From Craterostigma plantagineum (lineage: Eukaryota > Streptophyta > Magnoliopsida > Lamiales > Linderniaceae), in assembly GCA_027422505.1 (NCBI GenBank), contig JAPQWV010000665.1, positions 1-64,000 of the forward strand: a stretch of 64,000 nt of DNA, in the 5' to 3' direction. The notes beneath the pieces are model-generated. The model was not told the origin of the DNA. It worked only from the letters and a program-made list of their open reading frames with translations, and made no database searches. This document shows, one piece after another, positions 34,814-45,676 of the stretch (the first letter of the stretch is position 1; every line of letters begins with the position of its first letter). A program made the translations under genes and the position numbers.

Positions 34814-35261
34814 CTATTTGAGCTCAATAATTCCTAATCGATCACGAAAATCACAGAATCTACTAATGAGGGGTTTCGTGAAGATATCAGCCAGCTGATC
34901 ACAGTTCACGCTGATATTCCCTTTCTGAATATGATCTCGAATAAGATGGTGTTTCACCTCTATGTGCTTAGTTCGAGAGTGGTGTACGGGATTCTTAGTG
35001 ATACTAATGGCACTAGTACTATCACAAAAAATAGGAATTTGGTCGAACCTTAAACCGTAATCACTCAAGGTCTGTTTCATCCAAACGATTTTCTGAGAAC
35101 AACTTCCTAAGGCCATATTCTGCTTCGGTTGTGGATAGGGTGACAGCATTTTGTTTCCGACTGGACAAAGTTACGAGGGAATTCCCTAGCAAACGGCAAG
35201 TACCACTAGTACTTTTCCTATGTTCTCTAGAACCGGCATAATCAGCATCCGAGTATCCCAT
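34814..35261 (-). pseudogene. pol: Copia RNase H relic, duplicate
   Basis: Same content as 26095-26541: MGYSDADYAGSREHRKSTSG, then after a frameshift near 35110 WMKQTLSDYGLRF, CDSTSAISITK and DQLADIFTKPL. It differs from the left copy by scattered substitutions and a one-base indel near 35068. Confidence 0.85.
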
Positions 35262-35381
35262 TAATGGGAATTCCTGGGAATTTGGATACCAGATTCCAAA
35301 ATTGTTCCTTTCAAATATCTAAGTATCCGCTTGACTGCTGTCAAGTGAGATTCCCTAGGACTTGATTGATATCTAGAACAT

Positions 35382-36443
35382 TGATCGAGCGGATCGAGTA
35401 ATAAAATAGAACGAACACTAACAAATTATCCTACGCTCAACAGGCAAGTTTAACTATCGAAATAGCATATACGTAGCAAGTATTCGAGTATCGAATCCCA
35501 AGAGAACTATATATTTTAGAAAATCTTTCACTTAGATATCCTAGCACGATGTTCGGTTGTCGAAACGGTAAATAACGATACTTAAGAAATACAGCTTAAT
35601 AAAATAGTACGGAGAAGAAAACCCTTATGGGAACAAACGTATTTGAGACTCGAATCCCCCTAGCTCGACCAAAACAAATATCAAGTATACGTAAATTAAG
35701 CAATCATTAGACCGTGGAGATTCCTACTACATGCATACGAGTTATACAGCTGACGAAACTGCGCCTTACCATATAATGATCGCAAACAACTAATCAACGA
35801 ATTAAATAGCCGGGCAAGCTTCCCTAACCACTTAACCGAAGATCGCATTAAAACACGGTGAATCCCGCTATTAGATTTGACTCTAATCCGGTGGGATAGT
35901 CCAACCTATCTCTAGTGATGGTTTTATTCCGCTCGTTTACGAGTGGTTTAATCGTCCGCTCCTCTCTCAAGCGTAGCTTACGATTTCCCGGACTATGTTA
36001 ACTTAAACACGTAGACATGGCCAAGCTAACTAGATAATTTCAATCAGATGGACATAATCGAAGTCATATGCTTCGTAAACAAGTCATAACATCAACAAAA
36101 CATCAAATACACTTAAACTTACGACCGATCTCGCTGGGGTTCATCTAATCTCAAATACAATAGATTTAGCTACTCATTATCAACACAACGAAGCACATAA
36201 CTAACATCGAATACATCATAAATACTTTCCTGAATTCGACTTCGAAATTAATCTCGTTCTTCGTTTAGAATTTTATCGAGCACTTGGTGAGCAACTAATG
36301 TTGTGTTCTTGGGGCTTAGAATGGTAACGTGTATGTGACTATGTGTATGTATATATGAGTTTAGATTGGTCTTTCACGTACCTCCTTTTCTCCTTTTCTT
36401 CATTCTCATCACGTTGGCTCTTTATATAGAGGTTTCTTCATCG
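35382..36443 (-). repeat. Athila LTR, partial duplicate
   Basis: Minus-strand U5, R and the TATA region of the LTR, ending GCTCGATCA at 35382. The U3 with the palindrome array is missing beyond 36443. Confidence 0.85.
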
Positions 36444-36773
36444 CACAAAACACACACCGAACACACACACTCTTCTCTCACACGACGGCTCGGTTCTCTC
36501 TAGCCATCTTTAGAGAATTGATTTCGTGGTACACTGTGAGGTCGGCGAGACGATCTAGTGCCATCCACCACCATCGACGAAGTCTTGAAGAAAAGGACGA
36601 GGAGCTGCCACTCGCTTCAACTGGTAATTCTCTACGGGTTTGACCCCCTATTACATGTCTATGTGTTACTACTCTGATTCGAGCAACGAGGGCAATAAGG
36701 GAACCCAGAAAATTTTTGTTCCGCACCGTACCATGGGGCATGGCGTCTCCGGTAGACACCGGGTATCCCAACA
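36444..36773 (+). repeat. Family D LTR, partial copy 1
   Basis: Begins in mid-LTR at gcacaaaacacacaccg and ends gggtatcccaaca. The next bases are a PBS. Matches 37409-37739 and the inverse of 22886-23215. Confidence 0.8.
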
Positions 36774-36774
36774 G

Positions 36775-36786
36775 TGGCATCAGAGC
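36775..36786 (+). other. Family D primer binding site, copy 1
   Basis: tggcatcagagc, one mismatch to the tRNA-iMet PBS tggtatcagagc, one base after the LTR end. Confidence 0.75.
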
Positions 36787-37229
36787 GGGCGCTCGTGATC
36801 AGAATCATAACGTGTTTAAATTGAAATGAGGCGCGTGGGAGATGATCGAAAAGCCGACACGGTTTGACCGTCATTGGGCTGCCGATGCGTCATTTGCCAA
36901 CCCACGGCCACCAACTCGTGCGGTACAGACTGACGATGAACCACGAACCGGACAGGGACCCGCGCGACGGCGGGACCCGGGCAGCCGTGCTTTGCGCGCG
37001 GTCTGCTTGCGCCGTAACGACGGTACAGCCGCTGGATCGGGCAGCTTTGAGCAGGCCCGATCAGCCTCGAACCTTGGATCTGACGCCAGCCGGCAGCCAT
37101 GGTGGCTTAGGCGCCATCCCCGGGCAGCGCCGCCGCAAGGTGCGGCGGCCCAACTGAGATCGTCCGCGGCTTTGGCCGCAGACTGCGATGGCGCGCACGG
37201 TGCGCGCTGCGCAAGACAGCCGAAATATA
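36787..37229 (+). other. Family D internal region, copy 1 (GC-rich, no pol)
   Basis: GC- and CpG-rich DNA whose frames on both strands are open only because of composition. No gag, protease or pol motif is visible. A hairpin ccgccgca/tgcggcgg lies near 37122-37140, and a second imperfect one (gtccgcggc with gccgcagac) near 37160. It breaks into a 5'-truncated D LTR near 37230. Confidence 0.55.
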
Positions 37230-37739
37230 CCATATGGAAAAAATCTCTCCACTTAAGGAGTAATATCGAAAAACATATCTTTGAGATATCCTAGGGATTT
37301 TCGAATATACAATAGTATAAATCGGGCAGCCCTATTTCATAATTTGGAGTGAGAATTTCGTGCTCCATATGAAGGGAAAGCAAGGGAAAATTTCATCCAT
37401 AACAAAGGCACAAAACACACACCGAACAAAAACACTCTTCTCTCACGTGACGGCTTGGTTCTCTCTAGCCATCTTTAGAGAACTGATTCCGTGGTACACT
37501 GCGAGGTCAGCGTGATGATCTAGTGCCATCCACCACCATCGACGAAGTCTTGAAGAAAAGGACGAGGAGCCGCCACTCGCTTCAACTGGTAATTCTCTAC
37601 GGGTTTGACCCGCCCTGTTACATGTCTCTGTGTTATTATTCTGATCCGAGCAACGAGGGCAATAAGGGAACCCGGAAAGTTTTTGTTCCGCACCGTACCC
37701 GGGACGTGGCGTCTCCGATAGACATCGGGTAACCCAACA
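37230..37739 (+). repeat. Family D LTR, copy 2 (5' truncated)
   Basis: Includes atctctccacttaaggag, a TATA-like tataaatcgggcagcc near 37316 and the end gggtaacccaaca. It is followed directly by a PBS. With copy 1 it makes an LTR-internal-LTR-internal series. Confidence 0.8.
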
Positions 37740-37740
37740 G

Positions 37741-37752
37741 TGGTATCAAAGC
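37741..37752 (+). other. Family D primer binding site, copy 2
   Basis: tggtatcaaagc, one mismatch to the tRNA-iMet PBS. Confidence 0.75.
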
Positions 37753-37958
37753 GGGCGCTCGTGATCAGAATCATAACGTGTTTAAATTGAAACGAGGAGC
37801 GTGGGAGACGATTGAAGAGCCGACATGGTTCGACCGTCGTTGGGCTGCCGATGCATCGTTTGCCAACCCACGACCACCAACTCGTGCGGTACAGACCGAC
37901 GATGAACCAAGAACCGGACAGGGACCCGTGCGATGGTGGGACCCGTGCAGGGACCCGT
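37753..37958 (+). other. Family D internal region, copy 2, left part
   Basis: Same sequence as 36790-36990, interrupted at the Tekay B target site; it resumes at 48877. The TSD cccgt is at 37954-37958. Confidence 0.75.
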
Positions 37959-40900
37959 TGTGGCGCCCCGCCATCTACTAACCTTTCTAACGTCATCTTA
38001 CGTGACTAAATGTAATATAAAGTAAACAATACGCGAAAATGCGTATTAAATTTTTCCTTTTATATAAAGGAATTCATTATGTCCATACTCAAAATATCGC
38101 TCCAACCCTATATACAAGGGAAGTGTATAAGTGCGAAGTAAAAGAAACCCTAACGCCCGGCCACACAGGTCGCGTCCATGTACACACCACCCCCAAAAGT
38201 CGCTGGAAGCTTCAAAAGGTAAGCCTTGCCATCAAAAGCGATCACGTACCGTGGTCGCGTGCACCTACAACACATAAAGTAAGGGGTGAGCTATAAAGCT
38301 CAGTAAGTAGGAATATGCAGTGTCGTGAACGTGAAAACCCCGCAAAGGCATCCGCGCCAATGCATCCCACACCTCGTAAATCAAACTCAATCTCATATCT
38401 CTCAGGGCCCTCGGCTAACTTGCTATGCACCATAAAGAGCTCTAATCCAACACGGATAAACGTGGCAGCGACCTACGCTGGGTAGCCTACGCTAGGTTTC
38501 CCTAGGTCGCACCCTCCCAGGTCGTCCCCTCTGCCGTGCGGTAGCCCACGCTGGTAGCCTACGCTGGTTAGCCTACGCTAGGGTTTCCCCCTAGGTCGCT
38601 CCTTCCCAGGTCGCACCCTCCAGGTCGCATCCCTCCGCTATCAGGGCATTAGCCCAAATAAAATAAACAGGGCAGAAGCCCAATAAAATATATATAATAT
38701 AATCGACGACGCACCACGCCGTCCTGGTGCTATAGAAGTAGCCCTGACTCAACTGCGAGTCGACATCAAATGCCTATATCGGCAAATATCATTCATCCTC
38801 AAGCGATAAAACCCCAAGTGCCTCGTGCATGCATATGAATATGCAACGTGTATTACTACCGTAAATATTTATCATGCAGAAGCATGCCAAATAATTCACG
38901 TAATAATATAAACACCCAAGCACATAGTCACGTAATTCAAGCACATAAAAATAAATTATGTGTTGTAGTTGAAATTCCCACTTACATGGTATACTTAGCT
39001 TATTAAATCTTATCGTACTGTATGTCGCAATCCTTCGAACCCTAAATATTGAAACATGTAAAATTAGGGTTTGTTAGTCTAATTATTATTTTATGAAATC
39101 GGCTTAATTTGAAAACCCTAGTTTCGACTTCTATAATCTCGAAACCCTAAAATTTAGAACTGATATAAATCTTCAAGATGAATGTCGGTATGGTTTAGAT
39201 ATAAACCTCGACATAAGACAAGCAACGATTTAAGCTCTTATATTATATATATATTGATATTATACCTAAGATGTCGAAGAGTTATTATAGCAAAATATCG
39301 ATATTCCAACAAGGTAGATGTCGAGTCTTGGATAATACATGATTTCGAGCTTTGAAGTATATTCAGAGACATATAAAATCTCGACAAGACCTAGGCGTAA
39401 ATCTCGATATGTACCTTAGGATGGATTTCGACTTTACAATATTAAGAAATCTCGAGCTTAAATAATACATGATTTCGAGATCTAAAAGAGTAGTCAATTC
39501 GACATTTGATTAGTCACTACACTAAGATTTCGAATTAAATAATGCACAAAGGTGTCAGAGATTTTGAGATGTATGCTTTGGATTATAAACAAGATGTCGC
39601 ATGTTATATATATAGAAATTTCGATATGTTTCTTCAAGATTAAAAAATCAATAAAAAACAAAATTCCTATCCATACGAAATAATAATTTCAAGTCTTTTC
39701 CCTAAAACAAGTTCGACATCTCTTCAATCCATCTGAGAATTACCTAATTGAATGCTCAAAATTTCAGACTCTTAGAGCTTTTGTCTATACGAATATTGTT
39801 TTTGCTACAAAAATGATTTCAACTTGATTAACCTTCAGACTTAAGAAGTATGAATTTAAGCGGTTGAGTTAGCATAAACTTAAACCTAGAAGTTAGGGTT
39901 TTCAGAATAAAAATTTATCTCTAACCTCTTGAATACGAGAATTCTTATTGAAGAACATATGAACTAATAAGGATCAATACTAAATTAGATGTCCAAACTT
40001 ACTTTCCACCCGAAGAGTTGTACTAAATCGTTCTTATATCTAGTTTACTCATAATTCGTCTAAATAAAATCCTCCAAACTTCATCCTGAACAATATAATT
40101 AGGATGTTAGTATTAAATGAAAATTCAGATATTAGGGTTTTTCATCTACCTATCTTACCCGACTTTCATATAGGTTATATTAATTCACAGAAACATGATA
40201 AGCATAAGTAATGAATTAATTTATGGATTGTAAATGATGCTTATACTTACCTAGGTGACTAGAATTAATTTATGAATTAATTTGTGCTTTGAATTGACAA
40301 CTAGGTGACTAATTTACTTTTCCTCATGTGTTAAGGAAAGTCTCGTTGGTTGATATAAATCCAACCTCTTTGACTTAATAATCTAACATCACTCCAAGGT
40401 TTTCGTATGGTGTCTTTGATGAAAATGAAACCTTTCCTTTCTTCTCTTAAAGATTGCGTGTATTATTAGGCAAATGACTTTGATATTTGTTGGTTCTTAT
40501 CCCATCGTATATATCATATTATTATACTATATGTCTTTCTTTGTAGTTAAGAAATCAAATCTTACTATTTCGAAACCTATTTGTTCAACATTCTTCTAAT
40601 TTCGATATTCATTTTAATTATCTAGGAATCGACTTCTCCCGACATATATGGTCTCGTGGCTTAAAAGATTTCGAGATCCAAAGATCTCGAGATTCCTAGT
40701 TCTGAAACCCTAATGCATCAAAATTTCTATCTAACCTTTTTGAACTCTATTCTTACTAATTCGTGTTCCATAAAATGTGGTAACAACACTTAATTATACT
40801 AAATTAAATTTTCTAAGTTAGTATGTCATGTACTAGAAACTCTAAAATTAATAACTAACCTAAATTTTTAATTCTTCTAATTTCTAATTCATATATGTTA

Positions 40901-41028
40901 TGTTAGCATATAACGTGAAATCATTTAGGCACATAAAAATCACAAAACATGCCTCATGCAGTCACGTAAATCATATAATCTGTATGCATATTTATTGGCC
41001 GATTTACTTACGGGACTCGGGTATTACA
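37959..41028 (-). repeat. Tekay B 3' LTR (left, 3070 bp)
   Basis: Minus strand starts TGTAATACCC beside the PPT. Compared with the right LTR most differences I see are single-base indels in short runs, plus a block near 40255-40310 where the right copy carries about 180 extra bases (about 47968-48145). No coding sequence. Confidence 0.93.
38465..38645. repeat. Degenerate short tandem array inside the Tekay B LTR
   Basis: Alternating gtagcctacgct and aggtcgcaccctcc words, several copies each. The same array is at 46185-46350 in the other LTR. It sits in the U5-side third of the LTR. Confidence 0.8.
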
Positions 41029-41041
41029 TCCTCCCTCCCTT
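41029..41041 (-). other. Tekay B polypurine tract
   Basis: On the minus strand it reads aagggagggagga, directly before the LTR start. Confidence 0.9.
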
Positions 41042-41462
41042 AAAAGGATTTCGCCCCCGAAATCAGGCAGGAGGAAAAAAGCTCAGGGTAGCGGTTCCTC
41101 ATATCATCTTCCCGTTCCCAAGTGGCTTCTTCTGTTGACTGATTCTGCCATAATACTTTTACCAGAGGAATTTCTTTATTTCGCAATCGCTTAACTTCGT
41201 ACATCAAGATTTCTACAGGTTTTTCCTCATAACTCAGGTCTGGCTTAAGCTGTTGGTGAAAACTTTCGTTGTTCAATACCTGACTGGGATCTCCGACGTA
41301 TTTTCTTAACGTCGATATGTGGAAGACGTCGTGAACCTGAGCTAATGAAGCTGGTAACTCCAGTTGATAAGCTACTTCGCCTACTTTCTTAAGTATCCGG
41401 AACGGTCCTATGTATCTCGGGCTCAACTTGCCTTTCTTTCCGAACCGTTTAACTCCTTTCAT
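41040..41462 (-). pseudogene. pol: Tekay B integrase C-terminus with chromodomain
   Basis: The frame starts at MKGVKRFGKKGKLSPRYIGP and holds GEVAYQLELPASLAQVHDVF, then the chromodomain with Tyr/Trp-type cage positions in VKVLWQNQSTEEATWERED and a stop at 41040. In the family it is fused to the integrase core and reads histone marks at the target. A one-base shift near 41455 separates it from the core. Confidence 0.9.
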
Positions 41463-42297
41463 TGGGGGATACCTTTAGGAATACCCAATCATCTGTTGTA
41501 AACTGTAACGGTCTTCGCTTTTGGTCCGCATAACTCTTCTGTCTACTCTGGGCCGTTCGCATTCTTTCACGTATCTTTGAAATGGCTTCCGTCATTTCTT
41601 GCACCATATCAGCGCCTAAAATTGCCCGTTCACCAACTTCATCCCAATGAATCGGAGATCTGCATTTGCGTCCGTATAGAGCTTCATAAGGAGCCATTCC
41701 AATCGTCGCGTGATAGCTGTTGTTGTAAGAGAATTCGATCAATGGAAGATATCGGCTCCAATTCCCTTTAAAATCGAGTACGCACGCCCTTAACATATCT
41801 TCCAATGTCTGGATTGTTCGTTCTGACTGCCCGTCGGTCTGAGGATGATAGGCAGTACTGAATGATAATTTGGTACCCATTGCTTTCTGCAGGCTCATCC
41901 AAAATTTAGATAGGAATCTCGAGTCTCTATCAGAAACGATTGATACTGGAACTCTGTGAGGTCGTACTATCTCTTGAATGTATAATTCGGCATAACGTTC
42001 TAGTGAAAACGTTGAACTGATTGGCAGAAAGTGGGCGGATTTGGTTAGTCGATCAATGATGACCCAGATAGCGTCGTGGCCTTTCACTGTTTTCGGCAAA
42101 CCAACGACGAAGTCCATCGTGATGTGGTCCCATTTCCATTCGGGTATTGGCAAAGACTGTAATGTCCCTGCTGGTCGTTGGTGTTCTGCTTTTATCTGTT
42201 GGCAAGTCAGGCATTGACCTACGAACATTGCAATATCTCTCTTCATTCCTGGCCACCAATAGTTGTTTCGTAAATCTCGATACATTTTTGTAGCTCA
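41449..42297 (-). pseudogene. pol: Tekay B integrase core
   Basis: A TGA at 42295-42297 replaces the Gly of the HPGATKM block; the frame continues past it. Counting from the next Met (42285): the zinc domain ends C25, C28, and the catalytic triad is D58 (MDFVVGL), D119 (VSDRDSRF) and E155 (GQSERTIQ), with 35-residue spacing and all intact. [19 protein letters not shown] lies near 41720. The core would insert the cDNA. Confidence 0.92.
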
Positions 42298-43090
42298 TGG
42301 GTGTACGGAATAAGTCGTAGCGTGTGCCTCTGTCATGATAGTTCTTCGAAGCTCTGCGTCGTTCGGAACGTATAAACGATTCTTGAAATATAAGCTTCCA
42401 TTTTCTCGTATTTCAAAATCAGAGGGCATTTCTTCTTTTTGTACGCCTTTAATCTTCAAATAGAATTCATCCTTTTCTTGCGCATTCCTGATCTGCTCTA
42501 TTAATGTAGGTTGGAGGGTTAGTGCCGCCAATTTCGCTTCAACTTCGCCAAGTTGTACAATTTCCACCTCGAGTCGTTGTAGCTCCGCGCTCACAATTTT
42601 TCGGCTTAATGCGTCGGCGACCACATTTGCTTTGCCTGGGTGGTAATTAATTACGCAGTCGTAATCTTTAACAAGCTCCAGCCACCGTCGTTGTCTCATA
42701 TTTAACTCCTTTTGGGTGAAGAAGTACTTCAGGCTCTTGTGGTCTGTGTAAATTTCGCATCGTTCACCGTATAGGTAGTGCCTCCAAATCTTCAAAGCAA
42801 AGACTACTGCGGAGAGTTCTAGATCGTGTGTTGGATAGTTTTTCTCGTAGTCCTTTAGCTGTCGTGAAGCGTACGCAACAACCTTTCCATTTTGCATTAG
42901 AACGCATCCCAGTCCGCTTTTCGATGCATCACTGTATACTGAATATCCTCCGTCCCTGTGGGTATTGTCAGAACTGGGGCCGAGGTGAGTCGTTTCTTTA
43001 ATTCCTGAAAACTCTGTTCGCACGCGTCGCTCCAGTGAAATGGGGTATTCTTCTTCGTCAACTTTGTTAATGTTGAGGCGATCTTCGAGA
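42295..43090 (-). pseudogene. pol: Tekay B RNase H and linker
   Basis: Blocks [47 protein letters not shown] and [16 protein letters not shown], then an open linker ending [13 protein letters not shown] and the stop at 42295. The upstream join to RT is shifted between about 43095 and 42950. Confidence 0.92.
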
Positions 43091-43681
43091 AGTCTTTAAT
43101 AATTTTCTGTAATGCCCCGCTAGGCCAAGAAAACTACGTATTTCAGTGACATTGGTTGGTTGGGGCCAATTATTTATAGCTTCGATCTTGCTTGGGTCCA
43201 CAGAAATTCCTGCTCCCGAGATGACGTGTCCTAAGAATGCGACTTGATTCAGCCAGAACTCGCATTTCTTGAATTTAGCATATAACTCGTTCTCTCGTAA
43301 TATCTCAAGAACGATTTTTAAGTGTTGTTCATGTTCCTCCTTTGTCTTAGAATAGATAAGGATGTCATCGATAAATACGATGACAAACTTGTCGAGAAAT
43401 GGCTTGAACACGCGATTCATTAGGTCCATGAACGCCGCTGGCGCATTAGTCAGCCCAAAAGGCATGACTAGGAACTCATAGTGCCCGTATCGGGTACTGA
43501 AAGCCGTCTTCGGGATATCTTCCCCTCGAATCTTCAACTGGTGGTATCCCGACCTTAGATCTATTTTCGAAAATACCGTCGCACCTTGTAATTGATCAAA
43601 TAGATCATCAATTCTGGCTAGAGGGTACTTGTTCTTGATTGTGATCTTGTTCAACTCCCTGTAATCGATGCAGAGTCGCAT
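43067..43681 (-). pseudogene. pol: Tekay B reverse transcriptase
   Basis: Long open block with [53 protein letters not shown] and the intact catalytic [10 protein letters not shown], then [20 protein letters not shown] and FLGLAGHYR. The finger part ([32 protein letters not shown]) lies in the preceding frame, with a one-base insertion near 43690 between them. Confidence 0.93.
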
Positions 43682-44160
43682 CGATCCATCTTCTTCTTAA
43701 CGAATAGAACCGGTGCTCCCCAAGGTGAAAAACTTGGCTGAATGAATCCCTTATGTAGTAGTTCATCCAGCTGTTCCTTCAATTCTTTCAATTCTGCAGG
43801 AGCTAATCGATAGGGTGCTTTTGAAATAGGTCCAGCTCCATGTATTAAGTTTATCGTGAACTGAATTTCACGATCAGGAGGGAGTCCTGATAAGTCTTCA
43901 GGAAAAACATCAGAAAATTCTCGAACCACTGGAATCTCTTCTAATTTCGGAGATTGACTCTCTTCAGATGTCACAGCGAAGACAAAATAGGCTTCGCATC
44001 CTGCCTTGATCAAACGTCGTGCCTTCAACGCCGAAATCTTCGGAATACCTTTACCTTTAACCGTTCCAGTAAAGACGAATGGTTCACTTTTCTCTAAGCT
44101 GAACGTGACTGTCTTGTGGTTACAATCGATCACAGCCCCATATTTAGACAGCCAGTCCAT
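43651..44160 (-). pseudogene. pol: Tekay B protease-RT linker and RT fingers
   Basis: Starts [13 protein letters not shown] and holds [19 protein letters not shown] and the RT N-terminal blocks. It is separated from the protease by a one-base deletion near 44170 that turns the expected DDYEV stretch into a short tail and stop. Confidence 0.9.
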
Positions 44161-44168
44161 TCCTAAGA

Positions 44169-45521
44169 TTACTTCATAATCGTCATCGGAATGATTATGA
44201 GGTCTACAGGTAGTTCTCTATTACTAACTAATACTGGGCAATCTCGTAAGATTAGGCTAGTTCGGGTCGAAGCCCCATGTGGAATAGTTACGTTATACTC
44301 ACAATCAGATTGTTGAGGTGTAATCCCGAGTCTCGCCACGTATTTAGATGATGCAAATGAATGCGAGGCTCCTGAGTCTATTAATATGCATGTCGGGGTA
44401 TGGTGTATAGATAAGGTACCTGCTACTACTGACGGATCGGTCTCTGCTTCCTCGGATGTCATGGTATATACACGAGCTGGCACAGTTGGTGGCCTCGCCT
44501 GGCTTGCAGCTTGACTTCCAGAAGTGTTCTCCGGGCATTGTTTCGCATAATGTCCTGGCCTTCCACATCTGAAGCAGTTATTAGTCTGTGGAGGACAGTT
44601 ACCAAAATGTCGTCTCCCACACCTTGGACAATTTGGTACTGGTGCGGGAAACCTTGGTGGCATCTGTTTTGGTTGTTGGGTTGGTCCAGGTCTATTCTGG
44701 AAATTGGGCTTTGCGCCCTTCACGAAAAACCGCTTCTTCTGGTTTCCTCCACTCCACTGCGTTCCTTGAACAAATTTTCTCTTTGCCTCTTGTGCACGAA
44801 TGATTCTGGTTTCGGCCTGTTCAGCAACTAATGCCCTCTCCGCAACTTGAGCGTATGTGGCTCCCTGAAGCCCGGCCATATTTACGTCGCGATACAATTC
44901 TGGCTTCAGGCCCTCCAAAAAGCGTTCGATCTTCAGGGTATCAGTGCTAACCATGTGAGTGGCAAACCTCGACAACTGTTCAAATTTGCGGATGTACTCC
45001 GCCACTGTCATCGGCCCCTGGCGAAGATTAATAAACTCATTCATTCTCTGGGCTCGCACTGGAGCAGTAAAGTACTTGCTCCTGAAGAGTTCTTTGAAAC
45101 GATCCCAGCTCATCGTGATCGGATCCTCTATTGCCAGGATGGTGTCCCACCAATGACCTGCACTTCCCCGCAATAGAAATGCGGCACACTTTCTCTTCCT
45201 CGGGGATGCGGCTGTACTGAAACATGCTTTCAAGGGTCCTTAGCCAATCCTCCGCTGACGTGGGATCGATGGCGTCTTCAAATGTAGGCGGATTGAGTTT
45301 GCGAAACCTTTCCCCAACGATCTCGATTCTTTCTGTCTGGAAGGTCCGCTGGTTTGCTGCCCCTCAGTATTTCGTTGTTGGATTAATTCTTGGATTTGGG
45401 CAGATTGCTGACGCACTAACTCCGTAAGTTGGAGAATAGCAGCGTCACGATTATCAGTCGGTGTTTCGGGTTCTTTACCCCGATCGGAGCTCCCACTACC
45501 TTCACTTCTTGTTCTACCCAT
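44169..45521 (-). pseudogene. gag: Tekay B gag and aspartic protease
   Basis: Start Met at 45521 (MGRTRSEGSGSSDRGKEPE), with a Gln-rich coiled N-terminus (LVRQQSAQIQELIQQ). Frameshifts near 45330 and 45185 bracket the GERFRKLNPPTFE block. The capsid then runs open with HWWDTI, KYFTAPVRAQRMNEFI and EYIRKFEQLSRF. Two Cys clusters follow: CPRCGRRHFGNC and the CCHC knuckle CFRCGRPGHYAKQC. The protease motif is IDSGASHSFASSKYV. The frame ends at 44169 by the shift noted for the linker. Confidence 0.92.
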
Positions 45522-45662
45522 CGTAAATATTCCTACCCTGATGTCCCTAAGGCCAATAAATTACGCAACACAAACAAAAAACAGGAACAAAAACTTACTA
45601 GCAAGGCTGCTTCCACGCTTTTGATGTGTGTACATAGACAGTCTACAGAACATGCAACCGAA

Positions 45663-45674
45663 GCTCTGATACCA
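45663..45674 (-). other. Tekay B primer binding site (tRNA-iMet)
   Basis: On the minus strand it reads tggtatcagagc, two bases inside the right LTR end. This fixes the right LTR as the 5' LTR. Confidence 0.9.
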
Positions 45675-45676
45675 CC

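Larger units (their letters stand above)
34628..36443 (-). repeat. Direct duplicate of 25908-27720 (copia relic plus Athila LTR part)
   Basis: Starts at caacagtaag in both copies and carries the same copia/LTR junction (agaacattgatcgagc at 26658 and 35375). A transposon insertion would not reproduce its own flank, so this is a genomic duplication with an offset of about 8.72 kb. The left break lies in Athila gag; the right break (36443) joins a D LTR in mid-sequence. Confidence 0.88.

Noticed and set aside
36842..37294. Long overlapping open frames on both strands, Arg/Ala/Pro-rich
   Set aside because: Frames stay open because the DNA is GC-rich; no domain, and they run across an LTR junction.
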